Origin: Bacilli bacterium
GTDB taxonomy: Bacteria > Bacillota_I > Bacilli_A > RF39 > UBA660
DNA: 64,000 bases
Assembly: GCA_017934595.1 (NCBI GenBank)
Contig: JAGBJG010000007.1
Coordinates: 1 to 64,000, forward strand
Direction: 5' to 3'
The notes beneath the pieces were generated by a model. It made no database searches. It was not told the origin of the DNA and saw only the letters and a list, made by a program, of their open reading frames with translations. Below, in pieces: positions 44,019 through 52,134 of this stretch; position 1 is the first letter of the stretch, and each line of letters begins with the position of its first letter. The position numbers and the translations under genes are program-made.

Positions 44019-45434
44019 ATGAATAAAGCAATAACAAGTAGAGATGTTGATTTCGCAAAATGGTATACTGACGTTGTAAGAGCTGCTCATTTAGCTGATT
44101 ATACATCAGTAAAAGGTTGTATCGCGATTGAACCAAACGGATATGCAATATGGGAAAAAATCCAAGAAATAATGGATAAAAAATTTAAAGAATTAGGACA
44201 TGTTAATGTTCAAATGCCACTTTTAATACCTGAAAGCTTATTTAACCAGGAAAAGGAATTAATTGAAGGATTTGCTCCTGAACTTGTATGGGCTACAGAA
44301 GCCGGCGATAAAAAGTTTGATGAAAGATATGCCATTAGATCAACATCAGAAACTGTATTCTGCGATTATTATAAAAAACATATTATGTCTTATAAAGATT
44401 TACCTAAATTATATAATCAATGGTGTAATGTTTTTAGATATGAAAAAGAAACTAGGCCATTCTTAAGAAGTAGGGAATTCTTATGGCAAGAAGGACATAC
44501 AGTTCACGCAACTGCAGAAGAAGCTATGGAAGAAACTAATAGAATGATGGAAGTATATAAATGGTTTAATCATGAAATACTTGCTATACCATCTATTACT
44601 GGTAAGAAAACAGAAAAAGAAAAATTTGCAGGTGCAGAATATACATTAACAAATGAAGATTTAATGTATAATGGTGTATGTTTACAAGATGGAACAAGTC
44701 ATTATTTTGGTCAAAAATTTAGTAAAGCATATGATGTTAAATTTACTAATAAAGAAAATAAAGAAGAATATGCATACTATACAACATGGGGTAAAGCAAC
44801 ACGTGCAATAGCAGCTATTATAATGGTACATGGTGATGATGATGGATTAGTATTACCACCAAGAATCGCGCCTACACCAGTAATAATTATACCTATTGGT
44901 AAGAGTGAGGCAGTATCTAATTTAGTTGACAAATACTATAATGAATTAAAAGAAAAATATAATGTTAAAGTTGATAATTCTGAAAAATCTCCAGGATTTA
45001 AGTTTGCTGAAGCAGAAGTAAATGGTATTCCATTACGTATTGAAATTGGTGAAAGAGACTTAGAAAATAATAATATTACTTTAGCTAGAAGAGATACTAA
45101 AGAAAGAATAACTGTATCTAAGGATATTGATATTTTAAAAACTGTAGAAGAAATGTTAGAAACAATTCAAAATGATATGTATAAAAGAGCAGTAGAAAGA
45201 AGAGATGCTTTAACATTTACTGCTAAAGATATGAAAGATATGGAAAATATTTTAAATACACAACCAGGATTTATTCATGCTGATTGGTGTGGAAATGTTG
45301 AATGTGAAAATAAAATTAAAGAAATTAAAGGATGTAAGTCTAGATGTATAACAGATGAACCATTAATTACAGGTAAATGTGTATGTTGTGGTAAAGAAGC
45401 TAAACATCATGTTATTTGGGGTATCCAATATTAG
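44019..45434 (+). CDS. proS: Prolyl-tRNA synthetase (ProS type 3, archaeal/eukaryotic-like)
   Basis: 471 residues. Short class II enzyme without the bacterial editing insertion. Motif 2 region FRYEKETRPFLRSREFLWQEGHT, motif 3 TRAIAAIIMVHGDDDGLVLPPRIAP, anticodon-binding domain and a C-terminal zinc-binding-like tail (CGNVECENKIKEIKGCKSRC ... GKCVCCGKEA). Start ATG 44019 with AAAGAGGG. Control by the proline T-box just upstream agrees with the product. Confidence 0.95.
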   Translation: MNKAITSRDVDFAKWYTDVVRAAHLADYTSVKGCIAIEPNGYAIWEKIQEIMDKKFKELGHVNVQMPLLIPESLFNQEKELIEGFAPELVWATEAGDKKFDERYAIRSTSETVFCDYYKKHIMSYKDLPKLYNQWCNVFRYEKETRPFLRSREFLWQEGHTVHATAEEAMEETNRMMEVYKWFNHEILAIPSITGKKTEKEKFAGAEYTLTNEDLMYNGVCLQDGTSHYFGQKFSKAYDVKFTNKENKEEYAYYTTWGKATRAIAAIIMVHGDDDGLVLPPRIAPTPVIIIPIGKSEAVSNLVDKYYNELKEKYNVKVDNSEKSPGFKFAEAEVNGIPLRIEIGERDLENNNITLARRDTKERITVSKDIDILKTVEEMLETIQNDMYKRAVERRDALTFTAKDMKDMENILNTQPGFIHADWCGNVECENKIKEIKGCKSRCITDEPLITGKCVCCGKEAKHHVIWGIQY

Positions 45435-45456
45435 AGATAGTTAACTATCTCTTTTT
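45433..45456 (+). terminator. Rho-independent terminator of proS
   Basis: AGAGATAG-TTAA-CTATCTCT and a T-run. Confidence 0.92.
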
Positions 45457-45477
45457 ATTGCTAAAAATCATGTGATG

Positions 45478-45486
45478 TGCTATAAT
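45478..45486 (+). promoter_or_regulatory. Extended -10 promoter
   Basis: TGCTATAAT, 23 bases before the pilin-headed gene at 45510. Confidence 0.6.
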
Positions 45487-45509
45487 TTTTTTATGATAGG
45501 AAGTATAGT

Positions 45510-48092
45510 ATGAAGAAAAAAGGGTTTACATTAATTGAATTATTAGCGGTTGTAGTATTATTAACGGTATTAGCTCTTGTATTAATACCTGTAGTTACAG
45601 GTATAATAGATAATGCAAGAAAATCATCACTTAGAACAAGTGTCACTGGATTAGTTAAAGCTAGTGAATTATATTATCATTCTTATATGAATGAAGAAAG
45701 TGATTTTAGGTTACTAGAATTTGATAATAACGTACAAATCGATTCTTATGATAAATTAGATTATAAAGGATCAGTAAATCATGGCTTCATAGGAATAGCA
45801 TCAGAAAGTGAAATAGCTGTATGTATAGATAATAATAAGTATTATGCATCAAAGGCATTGAATGGTGACGATATAGTTGTGGATGAAGGAACATGTACAA
45901 ATGAATTTGATCCAGATGTATATGCGTTTGTTACTGTTGGAACAGCAAATTATACAGGATTAAGATTAAATGTAAAGCAATATACTAATGTATCTAATCT
46001 GCCTAATAAAGCAGCTGAAGGTACCGTTGGTGTTATTACTGATAATAAAGTAACTGGATATTATGTTGGTAAAAATGCACCTAGTAATCCAAAAGAAGGT
46101 ACTGTATGGATTATTTTAAACAATGATTCGAACTTTTATATTAAAACTAAAACTAGTGAAATAGGTGTGGCTTATGTCACTCAATATGTAGATGGAAATT
46201 GGTCTTTAAAAGAGGCATATTCATATAACGATGGATGGGATCAATTAACTGATTTTGATAATCAAATATATGAATGGGATTATTCTTATAGTGGAGAATA
46301 TGAAACATTTACTGCGCCTTATTCAGGATATTATACAGTAGAACTTTGGGGAGCATCAGGTGGTGATTATAGTACAACATATATGGGTGGAAATGGTGCT
46401 TATACTAAAGGTGATATATATTTAAGTGCTGGTGAAACAATTTATGTATACGTCGGACAAGAAGGACAAAAAAATAGTACTGGATGGAATGGCGGAGGAA
46501 AAGGATTTAACAACAATGGATATGGTGGCGGTGGAGCTACTGATGTTCGTTTAGTTCCTACATCTTCTAATACTGCTTGGTATGAAATAGAAAGTTTAAG
46601 AACACGTATTATGGTTGCTGCAGGTGGTGGTGGATCATCATTTTATAGTAGTGCAGTTTGGGGAGCTGGCGGTGGAGCCGGTGGTGGGCTTATAAGTTAT
46701 GTAGGTACAGGTGGTGCTAGTTCAACTACTTATGAGGCTACAGCTGCAACTCAAATAACTGCTGGTTTAAATAGTAGAGCTAATGGGAACGTAGGTGTTG
46801 ATGGCTCATTTGGTAAAGGTGGAGATGGTTATCAAGCTTCATATCATAGTGGCGGCGGCGGTGGCGGCTGGTATGGCGGTGGCGGTGGAGCTCATGCTGG
46901 TGGTAATACATCAGGTGGTTCATCATATATCTCAGGTCAACGTGGATGCGTAGCTGTTGATAGTTCTTTATATGTAAATGGTACTAATCTATCTTATACT
47001 GGCAAATATTTTATTAATACATTAATGATTGATGGCGAAGGCTATAAATGGACTAATAAAAAGAGTTATTATAGTGGTATGCCTAATTATACAGATGGAA
47101 GTACTATGGTAGGTAATGATGGCAATGGACATGCACATATTAGTTTCAAAAAGTTTGATGCAATATCTCCTAGTGACTATGCTAATATTGGAGCTAGTTT
47201 ACAAAATGAATGGTTATATGATTACATGGGATATTATCAGGTATTTACTGCACCAAAAGCTGGTACTTATAAAATAGAGTTATGGGGTGCACAAGGTGGT
47301 ACTCATAGTACTTATATTGGTGGATTAGGTGCTTATACATCTGGTGAAATATATTTATCAAAAGATCAAGTATTATATGTATATGTCGGACAAGAAGGAC
47401 AAAAAAATAGTACTGGATGGAATGGTGGCGGAAAAGGATTTAACAATAGTGGATATGGTGGCGGTGGAGCTACTGATGTTCGTTTAGTTCCAACATCATC
47501 ATTAACTGGTTGGGGTGAAATAGATTCATTAAAATCTAGAATCATGGTTGCTGGTGCTGGTGGTGGTTCATCAATTTATAGTAGTGCAGCTTGGGGTCAA
47601 TCAGGCGGTGAAGCAGGAGGCCTTGTTAGTTATGTAGGTACAGGTGGTGCTAGTTCAACTACTTATGCTGCAACTGAGGCTACCCAAACATCAGGTGGTA
47701 CTGCTAGTAGAGCTAATGGAAACGTAGGTACTGATGGTGGCTTTGGATATGGTGGGGATGGCTATCAAGCTTCATATAACAGTGGCGGCGGAGGCGGCGG
47801 CTGGTATGGCGGCGGCGGTGGATCACATGCTGGTGGTATAACATCAGGTGGTACTTCATATATATCTGGTCACAATGGATCAATTGGTATGAATGAAGAT
47901 ACAACTATGAAGGAAAATGATTCAGTATCTTATACTGGCTATAGTTTTAATAATACATCGATGATAGATGGCCAAGGTTATAAATGGACTACATCCAAAG
48001 GTAGCCAAAAGAAAATGCCAACATATGATGGTGAAACATTAATGATTGGTAACGAAGGTAATGGATACGCCAAAATAACATTTATTAGATAA
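45510..48092 (+). CDS. Pilin-headed giant surface protein with two glycine-rich domains
   Basis: 860 residues. Prepilin signal KKKGFTLIELLAVVVLLTVLA, then the shared head module (NARKSSLRTSVTGLVKASELYY; LDYKGSVNHGFIGI; VCIDNNKYY; EGTC). After a linker of about 110 residues come two copies of a roughly 300-residue glycine-rich domain, with a DNA period of 933 bp: EYETFTAPYSGYYTVELWGA, YVGQEGQKNSTGWNGGGKGF, GGGGATDVRLVPTSS, RIMVAAGGGGSS and SYISG. This matches the ALK/LTK-like glycine-rich family (PF12810 type) found in bacterial adhesins. I infer a cell-surface display protein anchored or assembled by the pilin part. Confidence 0.85.
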   Translation: MKKKGFTLIELLAVVVLLTVLALVLIPVVTGIIDNARKSSLRTSVTGLVKASELYYHSYMNEESDFRLLEFDNNVQIDSYDKLDYKGSVNHGFIGIASESEIAVCIDNNKYYASKALNGDDIVVDEGTCTNEFDPDVYAFVTVGTANYTGLRLNVKQYTNVSNLPNKAAEGTVGVITDNKVTGYYVGKNAPSNPKEGTVWIILNNDSNFYIKTKTSEIGVAYVTQYVDGNWSLKEAYSYNDGWDQLTDFDNQIYEWDYSYSGEYETFTAPYSGYYTVELWGASGGDYSTTYMGGNGAYTKGDIYLSAGETIYVYVGQEGQKNSTGWNGGGKGFNNNGYGGGGATDVRLVPTSSNTAWYEIESLRTRIMVAAGGGGSSFYSSAVWGAGGGAGGGLISYVGTGGASSTTYEATAATQITAGLNSRANGNVGVDGSFGKGGDGYQASYHSGGGGGGWYGGGGGAHAGGNTSGGSSYISGQRGCVAVDSSLYVNGTNLSYTGKYFINTLMIDGEGYKWTNKKSYYSGMPNYTDGSTMVGNDGNGHAHISFKKFDAISPSDYANIGASLQNEWLYDYMGYYQVFTAPKAGTYKIELWGAQGGTHSTYIGGLGAYTSGEIYLSKDQVLYVYVGQEGQKNSTGWNGGGKGFNNSGYGGGGATDVRLVPTSSLTGWGEIDSLKSRIMVAGAGGGSSIYSSAAWGQSGGEAGGLVSYVGTGGASSTTYAATEATQTSGGTASRANGNVGTDGGFGYGGDGYQASYNSGGGGGGWYGGGGGSHAGGITSGGTSYISGHNGSIGMNEDTTMKENDSVSYTGYSFNNTSMIDGQGYKWTTSKGSQKKMPTYDGETLMIGNEGNGYAKITFIR
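46250..48082 (+). repeat. Coding tandem duplication, period 933 bp
   Basis: The segment with GTCGGACAAGAAGGACAAAA at 46452 recurs at 47385 nearly unchanged over more than 100 bp; the surrounding repeat units (about 46250-47182 and 47183-48082) encode the two glycine-rich domains. The high DNA identity suggests a recent duplication or gene conversion. Confidence 0.85.
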
Positions 48093-48124
48093 AAGTAAGT
48101 ATATAAAAATACTTACTTTTTTTA
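48091..48124 (+). terminator. Rho-independent terminator
   Basis: AAAAGTAAGTAT and ATACTTACTTTT pair, then T residues. Confidence 0.92.
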
Positions 48125-48149
48125 GACTTTTAGTATATAATATTCTTGT

Positions 48150-48226
48150 GTCCCCGTAGCTCAGTAGGATAGAGCAATCGCCTCCTAAGCGATAGGTCGT
48201 TGGTTCGATTCCAATCGAGGACGCCA
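48150..48226 (+). tRNA. tRNA-Arg (anticodon CCU)
   Basis: Cloverleaf with GTCCCCG acceptor 5' arm, anticodon stem ATCGC/GCGAT around loop CTCCTAA (CCU), GGTTCGATTCC T-arm and an encoded CCA at 48224-48226. The fifth acceptor pair is C-A. A TATAAT at 48136-48141 provides its promoter; the transcript would start at or next to the tRNA 5' end. Confidence 0.95.
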
Positions 48227-48235
48227 GAGATAATT

Positions 48236-48264
48236 ACAGGTTTCTATTGAAATCTGTTTTTATT
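48236..48264 (+). terminator. Rho-independent terminator of tRNA-Arg
   Basis: ACAGGTTTC-TATT-GAAATCTGT (one G-U) followed by T residues. Confidence 0.85.
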
Positions 48265-48293
48265 TTTTGTTATAATTAATATAGGGTGGTTCT

Positions 48294-49313
48294 ATGGAAA
48301 TGAAGAAAATAAATATTGATAAGATTAATAAGAAATTAATAGATATGGGCGGTTCTCCAATTATTCTTGTAAGAGATACTTATCCTGAGATAAAAATTAA
48401 TAAAGAAGGTACTAGTTTAGTTGATCAATATGGAAATCCTATTGGTACTAAAGGAGATATGTATCATAAATTAATTTTAGATAAAATATTAACTAGTACT
48501 GAAAGATCACTAGATATAAACCCAAGACCTAAATATATAGATGGTACACCAGCTCATTCTATAAGTCTTAATCATGGTGCTCTTAATGTAATTGTTACAT
48601 ATGATTTAACTAAAGGTGAATTTCCTATTACAACACTAAGACCAATTGCTTATAAAAAAAGTATCGGTGAAATATTGTGGATTTATAGGGATCAATCAAC
48701 TAATTTAGATTTACTAAAAGAAAAATATGGTGTAACATGGTGGGATGAATGGGATATAGGTGATCGTACAATTGGACAAACTTATGGTGCGATTATTAAA
48801 AGACATGATTTAGTTAATAAACTTTTAAATGGTATAATTGCTGATCCGGATGGTAGAAGACACATGATTAATATGTGGCAAGAAGAAGATTTTAGTGAAA
48901 AGCATGGACTTAAACCTTGTGCATTCTTAACTAACTGGAATGTACGTCATGGTGAAGATGAAATAGATTATCTAGACTTAATGCTTACACAGAGATCTTC
49001 AGATTTTCAAACAGCAGGAGCTATTAATCAAGTACAATATGTTGCTTTACAATATATGTTTGCTAAACATTTAGGGTTAACACCAGGAAGATTTACATGG
49101 AGTCTTGATAACGTTCAAATATATGATAGGCATGTAAATAACGCAATTGAATTATTAAATCGTGAACCAGTAAATTGTAATCCTCATTTTATAGTTAAGG
49201 ATAATATTACTAATTTCTATGACTTTGAAGTAGATGATGTTAAACTTGTAGATTATCCTAGAAAAGATATAGAAGAAAAAAATAAACAATTGATATATGA
49301 AATTGCAGCATAA
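48294..49313 (+). CDS. thyA: Thymidylate synthase, divergent active-site form
   Basis: 339 residues. dUMP methylation to dTMP. Recognisable: TTLRPIAYKKSIGEILWIYRDQST, WWDEWDIGDRTIGQTYG, the catalytic-Cys motif as KPCAFLTNWNV, QRSSDFQTAGAINQVQYVAL and the dUMP-binding DNVQIYDRH. The usual PCH of ThyA is PCA and the following Gln-Phe is altered; similar variants occur in gut Firmicutes. The N-terminal 40 residues are an extension compared with E. coli ThyA. Promoter TGTTATAAT at 48268-48276; GGGTGG site before ATG 48294. dfrA is not adjacent. Confidence 0.88.
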   Translation: MEMKKINIDKINKKLIDMGGSPIILVRDTYPEIKINKEGTSLVDQYGNPIGTKGDMYHKLILDKILTSTERSLDINPRPKYIDGTPAHSISLNHGALNVIVTYDLTKGEFPITTLRPIAYKKSIGEILWIYRDQSTNLDLLKEKYGVTWWDEWDIGDRTIGQTYGAIIKRHDLVNKLLNGIIADPDGRRHMINMWQEEDFSEKHGLKPCAFLTNWNVRHGEDEIDYLDLMLTQRSSDFQTAGAINQVQYVALQYMFAKHLGLTPGRFTWSLDNVQIYDRHVNNAIELLNREPVNCNPHFIVKDNITNFYDFEVDDVKLVDYPRKDIEEKNKQLIYEIAA

Positions 49314-49334
49314 CTCCTTTAATAGGAGTTTTTT
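49312..49334 (+). terminator. Rho-independent terminator of thyA
   Basis: AACTCCT-TTAAT-AGGAGTT with T residues. Confidence 0.9.
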
Positions 49335-49400
49335 ACTAGCATTTTTTTAATATATAGTTTATAATTAAATTAAGATGAAAATAAAAAAGGGTGATAACAT

Positions 49401-50141
49401 ATGAATGAAGCAATGCAAGAATTTGTTAGATATGCTAAATTATTTGATTTAAAAAATCCTGATATAATGAGAAAATTTCACCATACATTTAGAGTAGTAG
49501 AATATGCAAAGGATATAGCTAGAAGTGAAGGACTATCTGATAGAGATGTTATTTTAGCTATGAAATGTGCTTTATTACATGATGTTGCCAGATTTAGACA
49601 ATTTAAAATGTATAATACATACGTTGATGCTAAATCATTTGATCATGGTGATGAAGGAGCTCGTATATTAGGTACTAATAAATTTGTAAATAGATATACA
49701 AAAGATGCTGATGAGCAAAAGATAATTATTAAAGCTACTAGGAATCATAATAAATTTCAAGTGGAAGATGGACTAACTGAAAGAGAATTATTATTTACTA
49801 ATATTGTTCGTGATGCTGATAAATTAGATATAATGATGGAACAAGGAAATACTATAAATGGTAAATTTATATTAAATCCATTATATCTTAGACCTTTCCA
49901 AGAAAAGAGATTATATAAAAATAAGGCTGTTACAGGTGAATATGAAGTTACTATGCGTACAATGGCATTTATATATGATATGAATTTTAAATATTCATAT
50001 GAATTTATAAAAGAAAATAATATTATAAATGACAAAGTGGAATTATTAATGAGCCATAGTACTAGTTTAGGTATATTTGAATACTTAGCTAAGATATGTA
50101 ATGAATATGTAGATGAAAGAATAGAAGAATTATCAAAATAA
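49401..50141 (+). CDS. HD-domain phosphohydrolase, unknown substrate
   Basis: 246 residues. The metal-binding HD pattern is present: FHHTFRVVEYAKDIA, then CALLHDVARFRQF (HD pair), HGDEGARIL and RDADKLDIM (second Asp). Such proteins hydrolyse nucleotides or related phosphates; the substrate is unknown. Monocistronic with GGGTGAT upstream. Confidence 0.82.
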   Translation: MNEAMQEFVRYAKLFDLKNPDIMRKFHHTFRVVEYAKDIARSEGLSDRDVILAMKCALLHDVARFRQFKMYNTYVDAKSFDHGDEGARILGTNKFVNRYTKDADEQKIIIKATRNHNKFQVEDGLTERELLFTNIVRDADKLDIMMEQGNTINGKFILNPLYLRPFQEKRLYKNKAVTGEYEVTMRTMAFIYDMNFKYSYEFIKENNIINDKVELLMSHSTSLGIFEYLAKICNEYVDERIEELSK

Positions 50142-50149
50142 TTCTTTTT
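50125..50149 (+). terminator. Rho-independent terminator
   Basis: AAGAATTAT-CAAA-ATAATTCTT with following T residues, across the stop codon. Confidence 0.88.
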
Positions 50150-50164
50150 ATTTATGTTATAGTA

Positions 50165-50173
50165 TGTTATAAT
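50165..50173 (+). promoter_or_regulatory. Extended -10 promoter
   Basis: TGTTATAAT, 23 bases before the gene at 50197. Confidence 0.6.
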
Positions 50174-50196
50174 ATTAACAATTTATGGAGGTTTTT

Positions 50197-50595
50197 ATGA
50201 TAGTACCAAAAACAAAATTGAAAGATTATCTACATGTTGATAATTTAACTGATGTTGTACAAATTGATGATACTTGGAAAATTCAAGAAATAAAAAATGA
50301 AGGTGATTTTTCATCTTATGTTTTAACAAATACTTCAACTGATTATACTTATGTATTTAATTGTGTATTTGGGCTAGAACAAATTTCAAAAGATGAATTT
50401 GTCGCGTTTAAAAGATACGGATATATGGAAACATATGGTGGATACTGTTATGAATTATTAAAATATCATCTTGATGAATATACAATTAGTGTTTCAGAAA
50501 GATTACCTGAAAAATACGGATGGACTCTAGCGGATGGTGATTATAGTTACACTATAGTTGATGCTACTCATAAAAAAAAGAAACTGACAAACTAG
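50197..50595 (+). CDS. Small soluble protein of unknown function
   Basis: 132 residues, start ATG 50197 with GGAGG six bases upstream (an earlier ATG at 50185 overlaps that site). No signal peptide, no membrane helix, rich in aromatic residues (KRYGYMETYGGYCYELLKYH). No family recognised. It stands between an HD protein and rnhB with its own promoter and terminator. Confidence 0.65.
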   Translation: MIVPKTKLKDYLHVDNLTDVVQIDDTWKIQEIKNEGDFSSYVLTNTSTDYTYVFNCVFGLEQISKDEFVAFKRYGYMETYGGYCYELLKYHLDEYTISVSERLPEKYGWTLADGDYSYTIVDATHKKKKLTN

Positions 50596-50612
50596 TGTGA
50601 ACTAGTTTTTTT
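50589..50612 (+). terminator. Rho-independent terminator
   Basis: AAACTAG-TGTGAA-CTAGTTT followed by T residues; overlaps the stop codon. Confidence 0.85.
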
Positions 50613-50613
50613 G

Positions 50614-50622
50614 TGTTATAAT
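50614..50622 (+). promoter_or_regulatory. Extended -10 promoter of rnhB
   Basis: TGTTATAAT, only 15 bases before the chosen ATG at 50638, so the rnhB mRNA has almost no leader. Confidence 0.6.
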
Positions 50623-50637
50623 ATAATTGTGATGAAT

Positions 50638-51243
50638 ATGATAGATTTATATAAATATGAAAATGAATTATATAGTGAAGGTATTAAATATATAGGTGGA
50701 GTAGATGAAGTTGGAAGGGGACCATTAATAGGACCTGTAGTCGCGTGTTGTTGTGTACTACCTAAGGGATTTAAATTAGAAGGATTAACTGATTCTAAAA
50801 AATTAACAGAGAAAAAAAGAGATGAATATTATGAATATTTAATTCAAAATACTATATATGGATTAGGTATAATAGATGCAGAGAAAATAGATGAAGTAAA
50901 TATTTATGAAGCTACTAAGTTAGCTATGTATGAAGCTATTAATAACGTAAGGAAACAAATTGATTTAGAATATGTATTAATAGATGCAATGCCACTTAAT
51001 TTGGATATTCCAACTAATTCAATAATAAAAGGTGATGCAAAAAGTATATCTATTGCAGCTGCCTCTGTTATAGCTAAAGTAACAAGAGATAGAATGATGA
51101 TAGAATTAGATAAAAAATATCCAATGTATGGGTATGCTAAACATAAAGGTTATCCCACTAAAGCACATATAGAAGCTATGCATAAATATGGACTTATAGA
51201 TGGATATAGAAAAAGTTATGGACCAGTAAAGGAGATGTTATAA
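50638..51243 (+). CDS. rnhB: Ribonuclease HII
   Basis: 201 residues. Removes RNA from RNA-DNA hybrids, including single ribonucleotides. Motifs: YIGGVDEVGRGPLIGPVVA (catalytic DE near the start), LTDSKKLTEKKRDEYYEYL, YVLIDAM and the SIAAASVIAKVTRDRMM/YGYAKHKGYPTKAH block. Start codon ATG 50638 or 50632; both lie about 10-16 bases after the -10 box. Its stop overlaps the next ATG. Confidence 0.95.
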   Translation: MIDLYKYENELYSEGIKYIGGVDEVGRGPLIGPVVACCCVLPKGFKLEGLTDSKKLTEKKRDEYYEYLIQNTIYGLGIIDAEKIDEVNIYEATKLAMYEAINNVRKQIDLEYVLIDAMPLNLDIPTNSIIKGDAKSISIAAASVIAKVTRDRMMIELDKKYPMYGYAKHKGYPTKAHIEAMHKYGLIDGYRKSYGPVKEML

Positions 51244-51548
51244 TGTTTGATAATCCATTTAAACCACAGGATGTAAATTTAGTTAATTATCATCCTGAAC
51301 ATATGGAAGCCAATAAATTAAAAAATATAAGTGAGAATGTTAATAGTGTTAGAAATACCACATATGAAAAACCAGTTCCTAAAACACCACAAGTAAAAAC
51401 ATTTAAAGATGCAGTACCATTACCTAAAAGTTATGGGGATGTATATAAACCTGACCATTATAGTGATCATATAGATACTAATCAAGATAATAAACAAAAC
51501 AATAATCAAAATTTCTTTAGAGGATTTAATGGATTTAAAAATAATTAA
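51243..51548 (+). CDS. Small disordered protein of unknown function
   Basis: 101 residues, overlapping rnhB at its start and the MBL gene at its end by 20 bases. The composition is rich in Asn, Pro, Lys and His with an NQDNKQNNNQNFFRGFNGF tail, and no predicted secondary structure. No family recognised. The tight coupling on both sides suggests it is translated. Confidence 0.6.
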   Translation: MFDNPFKPQDVNLVNYHPEHMEANKLKNISENVNSVRNTTYEKPVPKTPQVKTFKDAVPLPKSYGDVYKPDHYSDHIDTNQDNKQNNNQNFFRGFNGFKNN

Positions 51549-52065
51549 AGTAGGTTCATTAGAAGAAAATTGTTATATCATATCTAATGATAAGACGATT
51601 GTGATTGATCCTGGTGATGAAGCAAATAAAATTATATCTTATTTAAAAGATAATAATTTAGATTTAGATAGTATATTAATTACACATCATCACTTTGATC
51701 ATGTAGGTGCTTTAGAAGATTTATTAAATTATAAAAAAGTAAAAGTATATGATATATCTAATTTAGAAGAAAAGAATTATAATATATCTGGTTTTAATAT
51801 AGAAGTTATTTATACTAAAGGACATACTGATGATTCAGTAACTTATTACTTTAAAGATTATAATATGATGTTTGTGGGTGACTTTATTTTTGAAGGTAGT
51901 ATTGGTAGGACTGATTTAGGTGGTAATACTAGTGATATGATTAACAGTTTAAAAAAAATTAAGAAGTATAACAAGAATATAAATATATATCCTGGTCATG
52001 GTAATTCGACTACTTTAAAAAATGAAGTAGATAATAATTATTATTTTAAGTATTTTAATATATAA
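51529..52065 (+). CDS. Metallo-beta-lactamase-fold hydrolase (glyoxalase II-like)
   Basis: 178 residues. The metal motif THHHFDHVG (HxHxDH), the following GHTDDS histidine, VGDFIFEGSIGRTDLGG aspartate and the last ligand in YPGHGNSTT are all present. The small, single-domain form resembles YcbL/GloB2-type hydrolases acting on thioesters such as S-lactoyl compounds; the substrate is unproven. It is translationally coupled to the preceding gene. Confidence 0.88.
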   Translation: MDLKIIKVGSLEENCYIISNDKTIVIDPGDEANKIISYLKDNNLDLDSILITHHHFDHVGALEDLLNYKKVKVYDISNLEEKNYNISGFNIEVIYTKGHTDDSVTYYFKDYNMMFVGDFIFEGSIGRTDLGGNTSDMINSLKKIKKYNKNINIYPGHGNSTTLKNEVDNNYYFKYFNI

Positions 52066-52087
52066 GAAAGAGTTTAAACTCTTTTTA
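52066..52087 (+). terminator. Rho-independent terminator
   Basis: AAAGAGT-TTAA-ACTCTTT with T residues. Confidence 0.88.
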
Positions 52088-52101
52088 TTTTATTATTTTC
52101 A

Positions 52102-52110
52102 TGTTATAAT
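52102..52110 (+). promoter_or_regulatory. Extended -10 promoter
   Basis: TGTTATAAT, 24 bases before the pilin-headed gene at 52135. Confidence 0.6.
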
Positions 52111-52134
52111 TTTATAGAGAATAGGAAGTGTCTT

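Noticed and set aside
46440-47900. CRISPR-like or satellite repeats
   Set aside because: The repeats are in frame, 933 bp long and encode a glycine-rich domain twice. There are no short regular repeats with spacers anywhere in the window.
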